This document shows, piece after piece, positions 27,132 through 35,528 of a DNA stretch of 43,115 nt; positions within the stretch are counted from its first letter, which is position 1; the number at the start of each line of letters is the position of its first letter. Both the position numbers and the translations under genes were made by a program. Under the pieces are notes generated by a model. That model searched no databases. It was not told the DNA's origin and saw only the letters and a program-made list of their open reading frames with translations. Source of the stretch: Alphaproteobacteria bacterium MarineAlpha6_Bin4 (GTDB taxonomy: Bacteria; Pseudomonadota; Alphaproteobacteria; GCA-002720895); the NCBI GenBank assembly GCA_002937775.1, contig PTKO01000007.1, positions 1 to 43,115 on the forward strand, given 5' to 3'.

Positions 27132-28137
27132 TTTCTAAGCTTGTTTCCCACTTACCATTACAAGCCAAAGAATTCATTTTAGCGCGATGCAAAAAAATTT
27201 CTTGCACTTTGTTTTTATTTTCATTTTTTCCTGCCCATGCTTTTAAAGCATCTTCTTGCAAAGCTCTCCCATATGAAAATGATAAATTCCAGGGCGCATC
27301 ATTTAATTTATTAATTTCATTTAAAATCATGGTTGCATTTAAACTGCTTAGCCCTCCAGATAAAAAAACAATTCCAGTTACTTCATTTGGGACAGTTTCT
27401 TTAAGACATTTTAACGTTTTTTCTGCAATTTCTTTTGTATTTAAATCAATACCACTTTTGCTTCCAGGAACTACCATGTTAGGTTTTAATAGCATTCCTT
27501 TTAGGTTTATTTCTTTTTTTTTTAAATCATTAAAAACCCTATTAAGAGTTTCTTTAGTCACTTCATAACATTCATCTAAAGAATGGCTACCTTCCATAAT
27601 TACTTCCGGCTCAACAATTGGAACTAAGCCATTATTCTGGCTTATTAATGCGTATTCAGACAATAAATAAGAATTTTTCTTTATACAATCAGCTGAAGGC
27701 ATATTTTCACCAATGTTAATAACCGCTCTCCACTTTGTGAATTTTGCTCCATTTTCAACAAAAGGCTTTATACGATCATTTAAAGTTTCTATTCCATTCG
27801 TAAAAGTTTCGATCGAATCTTTGCTAATTTCTTCTAAGCCTTGATCAATTTTTATTCCTGGACAACAATCAATATTTTGTAGTTTATCTTTTAAAGATTC
27901 CCCGTCTTCATTTTTTTGAAAAAAAGTTTCTTCAAATAATATTACACCTGATATATATTTTGAAATTTCCGGAGTTGAAAACAACATATCTCTATAACTA
28001 GATCTTGTTTTTTCATTTGATTCTACATTTATAGATTCAAATCTTTTTTTTATAGTATTTGTACTTTCGTCAGCAGCGAGTATGCCTTTGCCGTTGTTAA
28101 CAATTTTTTTTGCAATATTTTGTAAATCTTCAGACAT
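27124..28137 (-). CDS. fba: Class I fructose-bisphosphate aldolase
   Basis: Cleaves fructose-1,6-bisphosphate or forms it from triose phosphates. The 337-residue protein begins with KKIVNNGKGILAADEST and has the Schiff-base lysine in GMLLKPNMVVPG, plus GIVFLSGGLSSLNATMIL and NLSFSYGRALQ, typical of the metal-free class I enzyme. Class II aldolase, common in other bacteria, is not in this window. It follows gap with a 1-base overlap and overlaps thiE by 8 bases. Together with tkt and gap it forms a carbon-metabolism block. Confidence 0.95.
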   Translation of the reverse strand: MSEDLQNIAKKIVNNGKGILAADESTNTIKKRFESINVESNEKTRSSYRDMLFSTPEISKYISGVILFEETFFQKNEDGESLKDKLQNIDCCPGIKIDQGLEEISKDSIETFTNGIETLNDRIKPFVENGAKFTKWRAVINIGENMPSADCIKKNSYLLSEYALISQNNGLVPIVEPEVIMEGSHSLDECYEVTKETLNRVFNDLKKKEINLKGMLLKPNMVVPGSKSGIDLNTKEIAEKTLKCLKETVPNEVTGIVFLSGGLSSLNATMILNEINKLNDAPWNLSFSYGRALQEDALKAWAGKNENKNKVQEIFLHRAKMNSLACNGKWETSLENE

Positions 28138-29147
28138 TAAATATATTTTGAAATATAATTTGTAAGGTCTATCAATCTATTAGCAAAACCCCATTCATTA
28201 TCATACCAAGAAACTATTCTGCAAAGTTTTTTTTTAATAACTTTAGTTTGAGTCGTGTCAAAGTTAGAGCTGTAAGGCGAATGGTTAAAATCTATTGAAA
28301 CCAGAGGTTCATTAGTAATTGATAAAATATTTTTTAAATGCCTTGCTGATGAATTAATACATATTTTATTTATTTCATTTTCCGATGTATCTCTAGAAGC
28401 ATTAAAGACAAAGTCTATTAAACTAACATTTGGAGTAGGAACTCTAATAGCAGTGCCATCAAGTCTCCCTTCTAATTCAGGTATCACTAAACCTATTGCT
28501 TTAGCTGCTCCTGTTTTAGTAGGTATCAAGGACGAAGCAGCTGACCTTGCTCTTCTTAAATCGCTTTTATGAAAAGTATCAACAATTCTTTGATCACCAG
28601 TATATGAATGAATAGTTGTCATATGACCAGTTTCTATACCAATAGAATTATTTAAAATGCTAACTACAGGAGCTAGGCAATTTGTAGTACAGGATGCATT
28701 GGAAATTATTCTATGATTATTATTAATTTCTTTATGATTGACTCCAAATACAACAGTAATGTCAGGGTTATCAGATGGGGCAGAAATAATTACTTTTTTT
28801 GCTCCAGATTTTAAATGTTTTAAAGAATCTTTTTTTGATGTTAAAATTCCTGTGCATTCAATTACAACATCAATATTATTTTTTTTCCAAGGAAGTTTTG
28901 CTGGGTTTGTTTCAGAAATAATTTTAATTTTACCAAAACCAATATCAAATGAATTTTTGTAATTTTTAATTTTTCTATTATATGTTCCATGAACGGAATC
29001 ATATTTAAATAAATGTATATTGGATTCTAAATCAGCCAAATCATTTATAATTTTTACTTTTATATTTTTTGCATTTTTACTTTCTGACAAAGCTCTTAAA
29101 AAAAGCCTTCCAATTCTACCAAAACCGTTTATTGCAATATTAACCAT
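28137..29147 (-). CDS. gap: Glyceraldehyde-3-phosphate dehydrogenase
   Basis: Oxidises glyceraldehyde-3-phosphate to 1,3-bisphosphoglycerate with NAD. The 336-residue protein has the NAD-binding NGFGRIGRLFLRAL, the active-site SNASCTTNCLAPV, the catalytic His in MTTIHSYTGDQ, and the C-terminal SWYDNEWGFANRLIDL. Phosphoglycerate kinase, which usually follows gap in this cluster, is absent: the next gene, fba, starts on the last base of gap. The 5' end overlaps tkt by 8 bases. Identification is secure. Confidence 0.97.
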   Translation of the reverse strand: MVNIAINGFGRIGRLFLRALSESKNAKNIKVKIINDLADLESNIHLFKYDSVHGTYNRKIKNYKNSFDIGFGKIKIISETNPAKLPWKKNNIDVVIECTGILTSKKDSLKHLKSGAKKVIISAPSDNPDITVVFGVNHKEINNNHRIISNASCTTNCLAPVVSILNNSIGIETGHMTTIHSYTGDQRIVDTFHKSDLRRARSAASSLIPTKTGAAKAIGLVIPELEGRLDGTAIRVPTPNVSLIDFVFNASRDTSENEINKICINSSARHLKNILSITNEPLVSIDFNHSPYSSNFDTTQTKVIKKKLCRIVSWYDNEWGFANRLIDLTNYISKYI

Positions 29148-31152
29148 TACTTTTTTTATAAATTCTTAATGCCAATTTAACAAGCTCTTTAGCATTTAAT
29201 CCAAAATTATTATATAAAATTTCTGCTGGGGCAGAAGCGCCAAAACTGCTCATTCCTAACATATGTTCTTCATTTAATATATACTTTGTCCATCCATATT
29301 TCAAAGCTGCTTCAATAGCTATTCTTTTTTTAATAGGCCCTAATATTTTATTTTTATAAGTATCGCTAGTTTTATCAAAGATTTCCCAACAAGGCATTGA
29401 AACAACAGTGACATTTAAAGATTTTTTTTCTAATATTTTTTTAGCTTCTATAGCAATTGAAACCTCCGATCCAGTTGAAATAATTGTAATATCTCTCTTA
29501 TTTTTTTTTGTTTCTGAAATTATATAAGCTCCTTTTTTTGACATATTTGCGGATAAATTTAACTTTCTAACTAAAGGAACATTTTGTCTTGTAAGTGATA
29601 AAACTGAAGGACTATTTTCTCTCAAAGCAATTTCCCAACATTCTAAAGTTTCAATTGCATCCGCAGGCCTTAAAACATTTAAATTTGGCAAAGATCTTAG
29701 ACTTGTTAGCTGCTCAATTGGCTGATGGGTAGGGCCATCCTCCCCAAGTCCAATAGAATCATGCGTCATAACATAGACAACTTTTTGTTTCATAATTGAA
29801 GCAAGTCTTATAGATGGTTTACAATAATCTGTAAATATTAAGAAAGATCCTCCATAAGGTATTAAACCCCCATGTAAAGAAATTCCAGTCATAGCTGCTG
29901 CCATAGCATGCTCTCTTATTCCATAATAAATGTATGTTCCTTTATTATTTGTACTACTAAATATTTTTTGATTATCACCTTTTGTTAGATTAGATTCTGT
30001 TAAGTCTGCAGATCCGCCTAATAAAAAAGGTATTTCTTTTAGCAAAGAATTAATTGCAATATTTGACGCCTTTCTAGTTGCAACACTATCATTAGAAAGA
30101 TGAATTTTTGTTTTAATTTTTTTTAATTCAGAAAAGCATTTATTATTAATTTTTTTTTCAAAATAATTTCCAAATAAACTTTTTTTCTTTTTATTTAAAC
30201 TTTTTAACTTTTTATCCCATTTTTTATTTTCTAGAATTCCTTTAAGCCTTGTTTTTCTCCATATTTTTAATATTTCATTTGGAATTATAAAAGGAGGATG
30301 TTCCCAATTAATCTTATTCTTAGTTTTTTTTACCTCATCAAGTCCTAAAGCAGCTCCATGACTAGAATTTTTACCCTGTTTGTTAGGTGATCCATAACCT
30401 ATAATAGTTTTGCATGCAATTAAAGATGGTTTATTTGTTTTTTTTGCTTTGTTTATAGCATCATAAATTTGCTTAAAATTATGACCGTTTATTTTTTGCA
30501 CATCCCAATTACAAGCTTTAAATCTTAGCAAATGATTTTCAGAGGTAGACAAGTTAGTTGGGCCGTCAATAGAAACATTATTATCATCAAATAAAACAAT
30601 TAATTTGTTTAACTTAAGATGACCAGCTAATGATATAGCTTCTTGACTTATACCCTCCATTAAACAACCGTCTCCAGCAACAACAAATGTATTATGATTT
30701 ATTATATTTTTTCCAAAAATAGATGACAGATGCTTTTCTGCTATTGCCATACCAACAGAATTGCCCAAACCCTGACCAAGTGGCCCAGTTGTAGTTTCTA
30801 TACCTGATTTAACATCATACTCAGGATGCCCAGCTGTCTTACTATTTAATTGTCTAAATTTTTTAATTTGATTAATTGTCATATTTTTATATCCAGTTAA
30901 ATGTAAAACTGAATAAAGAAGCATTGAGCCATGACCAGCTGATAAAATAAATCTATCTCTATTTATCCACTCAGGATTTTTTGGATTAAAATTTAGAAAA
31001 TATTTATAAAGAATCGTTATAACGTCCGACATACCTAAAGGCATACCAGGATGCCCTGAATTTGCTTTTTCAACTGCATCCATAGACAATGCTCTTATAG
31101 CATTGGACATTAATTTTAATTCTTTTATGTTTAAATAATTTTTGGTTAACAC
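29140..31152 (-). CDS. tkt: Transketolase
   Basis: A thiamine-diphosphate enzyme of the pentose phosphate pathway, 670 residues and full length. Motifs in order: GHPGMPLGMSDVI, LSAGHGSMLLYS, the cofactor site VAGDGCLMEGISQEA through VLFDDNNVSIDG, the pyrimidine domain GIREHAMAAAMTGI, THDSIGLGEDGPTHQPIEQL, and the C-terminal domain with STGSEVSIA. It is the first gene of the minus-strand run tkt-gap-fba-thiE-efp, and its promoter region is shared with divergent zapA. No anomalies were noticed. Its own product needs thiamine, which thiE downstream helps make. Confidence 0.97.
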   Translation of the reverse strand: MLTKNYLNIKELKLMSNAIRALSMDAVEKANSGHPGMPLGMSDVITILYKYFLNFNPKNPEWINRDRFILSAGHGSMLLYSVLHLTGYKNMTINQIKKFRQLNSKTAGHPEYDVKSGIETTTGPLGQGLGNSVGMAIAEKHLSSIFGKNIINHNTFVVAGDGCLMEGISQEAISLAGHLKLNKLIVLFDDNNVSIDGPTNLSTSENHLLRFKACNWDVQKINGHNFKQIYDAINKAKKTNKPSLIACKTIIGYGSPNKQGKNSSHGAALGLDEVKKTKNKINWEHPPFIIPNEILKIWRKTRLKGILENKKWDKKLKSLNKKKKSLFGNYFEKKINNKCFSELKKIKTKIHLSNDSVATRKASNIAINSLLKEIPFLLGGSADLTESNLTKGDNQKIFSSTNNKGTYIYYGIREHAMAAAMTGISLHGGLIPYGGSFLIFTDYCKPSIRLASIMKQKVVYVMTHDSIGLGEDGPTHQPIEQLTSLRSLPNLNVLRPADAIETLECWEIALRENSPSVLSLTRQNVPLVRKLNLSANMSKKGAYIISETKKNKRDITIISTGSEVSIAIEAKKILEKKSLNVTVVSMPCWEIFDKTSDTYKNKILGPIKKRIAIEAALKYGWTKYILNEEHMLGMSSFGASAPAEILYNNFGLNAKELVKLALRIYKKSNG

Positions 31153-31248
31153 ATTAAGATATATAAATTTTAATTCTAATTTTTGCTGTCAATTATAGAA
31201 TAAAAAAATATACTTTAGTATAAGTAGATATAATAAAAAAAAAACATA

Positions 31249-31596
31249 ATGCCAGTTCTAAGAATTAATATCAATGGTCGTTACTATGATATCACTTGCG
31301 AAAAAAACAAAGAAAAATATGTTTTAGAATTATCTAAGTATTTCGATGAAGAAGTTAGAAATTTGTCTGTTAAATTAAAAAATGTGGACCATTCTCGATT
31401 GATTGTTTTGACTGGAATTTTATTAAGTGAAAAACTAAACAATATTATGAAAAATAAAAGTAAAATTGATAATCCTTATGGAGCAAATTACAAGAATGAG
31501 TTAGAGAATTTAAAAAAAAAACACTCTGAAAATACATCTTTAGTAAAAAATAAAATTGATAAATTAATTTCTCGTATACAATCTTTAACTAAATGA
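31249..31596 (+). CDS. zapA: Cell division protein ZapA-like
   Basis: A small FtsZ-ring-associated protein, 115 residues. The N-terminal globular part VLRININGRYYDITCEKNKEKYVLELSKYFDEEV matches ZapA, and the rest is a helix with coiled-coil character (KNKSKIDNPYGANYKNELENLKKK). It is the first gene of the plus-strand run that leads to tolQ and folP, and it is divergent from tkt across 96 bases. The ymdB ORF overlaps it by 4 bases. 6S RNA and the 5-formyltetrahydrofolate ligase gene, often next to zapA in alphaproteobacteria, are not here. Confidence 0.85.
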   Translation: MPVLRININGRYYDITCEKNKEKYVLELSKYFDEEVRNLSVKLKNVDHSRLIVLTGILLSEKLNNIMKNKSKIDNPYGANYKNELENLKKKHSENTSLVKNKIDKLISRIQSLTK

Positions 31597-32399
31597 AAAT
31601 TCTTTTTTTTGGCGATATATTTGGCAGATCAGGAAGAGATGCTTTAATAAAACAACTACCTAATTTAAAAAATAAGTATAAACCAGATTTTATATTAGCT
31701 AACGGAGAAAATGCTTCGCATGGAAAAGGCATATCACATTCAATTTGTAAGGAATTATTTTCAGCTGGTGTAGATGTTATTACCGGCGGCAATCATATTT
31801 TTGATAATAGCGATGTATTTAATTTTATAGACGAAGAAAAAAGACTTTTAAGACCTAATAATTATCCCATAGATACACCTGGAAGAGGTTATGAAATTTT
31901 TGAAAAAAATTTAAAAAAAATATTAGTTATAAATGTAATGGGAAGAGTTTTCATGCAACCTTTAGACGATCCATTTGAATCTGTAAGAAAAATATTAAAT
32001 GAAAAAAAAATTGGCAAAGATGTTTCGGCAATAATTATCGATATTCATTGTGAAGCAACTAGTGAAAAAATGGCTATAGGACATGAATTTGATGGTAAAG
32101 CTAGTTTAATAGTAGGGACACATACCCATGTACCAACAGCGGATGGAAGAATTCTTACAAAAGGAACTGCATTTATTTCTGATCTAGGAATGTGTGGCGA
32201 TTATGATTCAATTATTGGTATGGATAAAGTCAAATCTCTTGAAAGATTTAAAAAAAAAATTCCAATAAAAGGAGGAATGAATCCTGCTACAGGTGAAGCC
32301 ACTTTGTCTCTTGTTTATGTTGAAATTGACGATGAAACAGGATTAGCAAGTTCAATTAAACAAGTAATTATTGGTGGATCATTAAAAGAAATTTCTTAA
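31593..32399 (+). CDS. ymdB: YmdB-family metallophosphoesterase
   Basis: A calcineurin-like phosphoesterase with a dinuclear metal site, 268 residues. Metal motifs are GDIFGRSGRDAL at the N-terminus, LANGENASHGKGI, TGGNHIFDN, DIHCEATSEK and VGTHTHVPTADGRIL, the complete YmdB/TIGR00282 set. Homologues cleave cyclic nucleotides and affect development in Bacillus; the role here is unknown. The ATG overlaps the zapA end by 4 bases, and yebC follows after 13. Length and motifs are normal. Confidence 0.92.
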   Translation: MKILFFGDIFGRSGRDALIKQLPNLKNKYKPDFILANGENASHGKGISHSICKELFSAGVDVITGGNHIFDNSDVFNFIDEEKRLLRPNNYPIDTPGRGYEIFEKNLKKILVINVMGRVFMQPLDDPFESVRKILNEKKIGKDVSAIIIDIHCEATSEKMAIGHEFDGKASLIVGTHTHVPTADGRILTKGTAFISDLGMCGDYDSIIGMDKVKSLERFKKKIPIKGGMNPATGEATLSLVYVEIDDETGLASSIKQVIIGGSLKEIS

Positions 32400-32412
32400 A
32401 GGTTTATTAAAA

Positions 32413-33165
32413 ATGGCTGGTCATTCAAAATTTAAAAACATAATGTTTAGAAAAGGGGCTCAAGATAAAAAAAGAGCTAAAATTTTTGCAAAATTAGGAA
32501 GAGAAATTCAAATTGCGTCTAAACACGGAGGTGTAGATCCAGATTCAAATCATAGATTGAGAACAGCGATAGATGCTGCTAAGGCTGCAAACGTTCCAAA
32601 AGATAATATTGAACGGGCAATAAAAAAAGGTTCTAGTAATGAAAATGATAATTTAGAAGAAATAAAATACGAAGGATTTGGCCCAGGAGGCACAGCTTTA
32701 ATTGTTGAAACAATGACTGACAATAAAAATAGAACAATTTCAGAAATAAGACAAATTTTCTCAAAAAACGGTGGATCTATAACTGAAAATGGTAGTGTTT
32801 CCCATAGTTTTTCAAGAAAAGGGGAGTTGGTTTATAAGGCAAAAAGTGGTTTAGAAGATAAAATATTTGATTACGCGGTTGAGTCAGGAGCAGACGACGT
32901 AATAAATGAGGAACAAAATTATATTGTATATTGCGACCCAGACAAAATAATAAATATTAAAGAAAAAATTTCTAAACTATCAATCTTACCAATTTCAGTT
33001 TCATTGACATGGATATCTTCTTCAAAGGTTAAAATAAATAAAGAAGACGGAAAAAAACTTTTCAATCTTATAAATCAATTAGAAGACAATGAAGATGTTC
33101 AAAATATATCTTCGAATTATGATATTTCAAAAGAAGTTTTTGATACAATAGAGTTTGATAGGTAG
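32413..33165 (+). CDS. yebC: YebC/PmpR family regulatory protein
   Basis: A 250-residue protein with the invariant N-terminus MAGHSKFKNIMFRKGAQDKKRAKIF, the KAANVPKDNIERAIKKGS segment and the YEGFGPGGTALIVE region. The family acts in transcription control or in translation of proline-rich stretches. In many alphaproteobacteria yebC precedes ruvCAB, but here a small nuclease-like gene follows after 8 bases. YebC normally reads MAGHSKWANI at this position; here it is MAGHSKFKNI, a mild change. Confidence 0.94.
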   Translation: MAGHSKFKNIMFRKGAQDKKRAKIFAKLGREIQIASKHGGVDPDSNHRLRTAIDAAKAANVPKDNIERAIKKGSSNENDNLEEIKYEGFGPGGTALIVETMTDNKNRTISEIRQIFSKNGGSITENGSVSHSFSRKGELVYKAKSGLEDKIFDYAVESGADDVINEEQNYIVYCDPDKIINIKEKISKLSILPISVSLTWISSSKVKINKEDGKKLFNLINQLEDNEDVQNISSNYDISKEVFDTIEFDR

Positions 33166-33173
33166 GTATTTTT

Positions 33174-33482
33174 ATGGCTGATAAAACTTGGAAAGCTAGA
33201 GAAAGACAAGTTGCTAAGTATTTTAACACAAACAGAACACCTTTAAGTGGAGGGAGTTCGAGACACACAAGGTCCGATTCTTTACATAAAGATTTATTTG
33301 TTGAATGCAAACTTAGAAAAAAACATTCAGTCATTTCTTTATGGGACGAAACAAATGAAATGGCAAAAAAAGAGTCTAAAATTCCGGTAGTTGCTTTATG
33401 TGAATCAGGAAGACCTGGTTTTTGGATCATGGTACATTCTGATGATTTAGAAGAAGTATCTGATATAGTAAAAAAAAAATAA
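33174..33482 (+). CDS. PD-(D/E)XK nuclease-like protein, possible Hjc-type Holliday junction resolvase
   Basis: A 102-residue protein. An N-terminal helix carries KARERQVAKYF (Glu about residue 10). SGGSSRHTRSD comes next, then LHKDLFVECKLRKK, giving candidate catalytic residues Asp35 or Asp40, Glu44 and Lys46 (ExK). PVVALCESGRPGFWIMVHSDDL completes the core. This order resembles archaeal Hjc resolvases and small phage-type PD-(D/E)XK nucleases. It sits 8 bases after yebC, where ruvC is normally found, and before tolQ. A role in branched-DNA cleavage is an inference from fold pattern and position; other small restriction-like nucleases fit too. Confidence 0.6.
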   Translation: MADKTWKARERQVAKYFNTNRTPLSGGSSRHTRSDSLHKDLFVECKLRKKHSVISLWDETNEMAKKESKIPVVALCESGRPGFWIMVHSDDLEEVSDIVKKK

Positions 33483-33551
33483 TTTTATAATTTTGTAAAG
33501 AAATAATACTTTGTTTTTTTCGTTATAATTTTAGAATAGAAAAATAGAATT

Positions 33552-34244
33552 ATGGAAAATCAAGCTGTAGATGCTATAAATCTTGTGCAAAATAATGCTT
33601 ACGATCTATCTATTTTTTCATTATTTTTAAGAGCGGATCCTGTAGTCAAATTGGTAATGATTGGTTTACTTTTATCATCTATATGGAGTTGGGCAATTAT
33701 TATAAATAAAATAAAAATTATTAGAAAAATGAATGAAGTAACAAAAAAATTTGAAGATCTTTTTTGGTCCTCATCCTCGTTAGAGGATTTATATACTAAA
33801 ACTGAAAGTAAAAATGATAATCCAATGATTTCAATTTTTAATAAATCAATGATTGAATGGTTAAAGCTTAGAAATTCTAAAGTTAAAGAAAAAGTAGAAA
33901 ATCGATTAAATAATGTATTAATTTCATCAATAAATAATGAAATTGCAAAATTAGAAAAAAATATGATTTTTTTAGCTTCTCTAGGTTCTGCTGCACCGTT
34001 CGTTGGTTTGTTTGGCACTGTTTGGGGAATTATGAATAGTTTTCAGGCTATTGGTATAACAAAAAATACAAGCTTAGCTGTAGTAGCGCCTGGAATAGCA
34101 GAAGCCTTATTTGCCACTGCTTTAGGGCTTATAGCCGCGATACCTGCTGTTTTAGCTTATAATAAAATATCAAGCGTTTTTGATAATTATTCAATTAGAT
34201 TGGAAACTTTTGCTCAGGAATTTGTCAACCGTTTAACAAAGTAG
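33552..34244 (+). CDS. tolQ: Tol-Pal system proton channel subunit TolQ
   Basis: An inner-membrane subunit of the TolQRA motor that constricts the outer membrane at division. The 230-residue protein has three membrane spans: the first near VVKLVMIGLLLSSIWSWAIII, then ASLGSAAPFVGLFGTVWGIMNSF, and the last ALFATALGLIAAIPAVLAYN. The conserved AAPFVGLFGTVWGI stretch separates TolQ/ExbB from other channels. tolR follows after 6 bases. The gene order with tolR, tolA, tolB and pal makes TolQ, rather than ExbB, the better call. Confidence 0.94.
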   Translation: MENQAVDAINLVQNNAYDLSIFSLFLRADPVVKLVMIGLLLSSIWSWAIIINKIKIIRKMNEVTKKFEDLFWSSSSLEDLYTKTESKNDNPMISIFNKSMIEWLKLRNSKVKEKVENRLNNVLISSINNEIAKLEKNMIFLASLGSAAPFVGLFGTVWGIMNSFQAIGITKNTSLAVVAPGIAEALFATALGLIAAIPAVLAYNKISSVFDNYSIRLETFAQEFVNRLTK

Positions 34245-34250
34245 GAAAAA

Positions 34251-34703
34251 ATGTCCAATAAATCTATTCAAAGAACTAGTAGTTTAAAATTTTCTAGAAT
34301 TTTAAAAAGAAATAAAACAATAAGCCAGATAAATGTAACCCCGATGGTAGATGTCATGCTAGTTTTACTTGTTATTTTTATGATAACCGCGCCATTATTG
34401 ACTGTTGGTGTTCCTATTAATCTACCAAAAACAAAAGCTAAATCATTACCAGAGGACCAAGCCCCTTTATCGGTAACAATAAATAAAGAAGAAAAAATTT
34501 TTGTTCAAGATACAGAGATAACTATTGAAAAACTTGTACCAAAATTAGTTTCTATATCAAAAAATAAAAGTGATAGAAAAATTTTTATAAGAGCTGATGA
34601 AGTATTATCTTATGGCAAAGTAGTTGAGGTTATGGCAGTAATTACTTCCGCTGGATTTAACAAAATTGCTTTAATTACTGACTTTGAAGTAAAAAAAAAA
34701 TAA
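34251..34703 (+). CDS. tolR: Tol-Pal system protein TolR
   Basis: The second channel subunit, 150 residues. One membrane helix, PMVDVMLVLLVIFMITAPL, has the proton-carrying Asp in VDVML, and is followed by VGVPINLPKTKAK and a periplasmic domain ending GFNKIALITDFEV. It works with TolQ to turn the proton gradient into force on TolA. It lies 6 bases after tolQ, and tolA starts right after its stop. Length is normal. Confidence 0.94.
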   Translation: MSNKSIQRTSSLKFSRILKRNKTISQINVTPMVDVMLVLLVIFMITAPLLTVGVPINLPKTKAKSLPEDQAPLSVTINKEEKIFVQDTEITIEKLVPKLVSISKNKSDRKIFIRADEVLSYGKVVEVMAVITSAGFNKIALITDFEVKKK

Positions 34704-35528
34704 ATGACATTTAACAATCTATTTTTTATTCCAATGAAAAAAGAAGTTTTGGAAAAGAAAAATTATCTTTTACAGTCCTTAGGACTTCATTTTTTGATAA
34801 TTATACTAATATATTATGGGTTACCTAATTTATTTAAATACCGTTCAGAATTTTTACCACCATTACCAGTTGAGATTATAAATATATCAGAGAAAACAAC
34901 TGCTCCAAAAATTAATTTTAAAAAAAGCCCAGATGCTAAAAAGAATAAAACTAACTATGTCGATCAAGAAAATATAAAATATGACAAACAATCCGAGACC
35001 GTTAATGAGAAAACAGAATTAATTGATTCAAACAAAGAAGTTAAAGTAAAAAAAAAGATTGTTAAGTTGAAGGAATTAAAAAAAAAACCTAATCAATTAC
35101 AAAGTGTTTTAAAATCTATAGAACAAATAAAAAGAGATTTTAGTGAAAAAAAGAAAGAAGATAAAAATAAAGAAAGTAAAGAAAAAGTTACGCCGACAAA
35201 ATTAGGAATAAATTTATCAATAAGTGAGGTTGACGCAATCAGAAGACATTTTGAAAAATGTTGGAACATTCCTTCAGGTGCTAGAGAGGCAGGAAATCTA
35301 GCAACTGAGATTAAAGTGAGATTTAATAAAGAAGGAAATGTTTTAGATGCAAGAATAGTTGATATAGGTCGTATGAAAAGAGATAGATATTTTAGAACTG
35401 CTGCCGAAAGTGCTTTGAGAGCAGTTTTAAATCCAAGTTGTCAGAACGCCCCATTGCCTGCAAATAAATTTGATAAATGGAAAAATTTAACTTTAAATTT
35501 TGACCCAAAAAGTATAATTGGTTACTAA
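34704..35528 (+). CDS. tolA: TolA-like protein with TonB-type C-terminal domain
   Basis: The force-transmitting subunit of Tol-Pal, 274 residues. An N-terminal membrane anchor (LLQSLGLHFLIIILIYYGLPNLF) is followed by a Lys/Glu-rich periplasmic stretch predicted as helix and coil (about residues 60-160), and a C-terminal TonB/TolA domain, ISEVDAIRRHFEKCWNIPSGA to VLNPSCQNAPLP. The helical arm is short compared with enteric TolA but typical of alphaproteobacteria. The start follows the tolR stop directly. Identification rests on position and the C-terminal domain. Confidence 0.88.
   Translation: MTFNNLFFIPMKKEVLEKKNYLLQSLGLHFLIIILIYYGLPNLFKYRSEFLPPLPVEIINISEKTTAPKINFKKSPDAKKNKTNYVDQENIKYDKQSETVNEKTELIDSNKEVKVKKKIVKLKELKKKPNQLQSVLKSIEQIKRDFSEKKKEDKNKESKEKVTPTKLGINLSISEVDAIRRHFEKCWNIPSGAREAGNLATEIKVRFNKEGNVLDARIVDIGRMKRDRYFRTAAESALRAVLNPSCQNAPLPANKFDKWKNLTLNFDPKSIIGY

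Noticed and set aside
33068-33430. Minus-strand 120-residue ORF over yebC and the nuclease-like gene
   Set aside because: The plus-strand genes have clear family motifs; the antisense frame has none.
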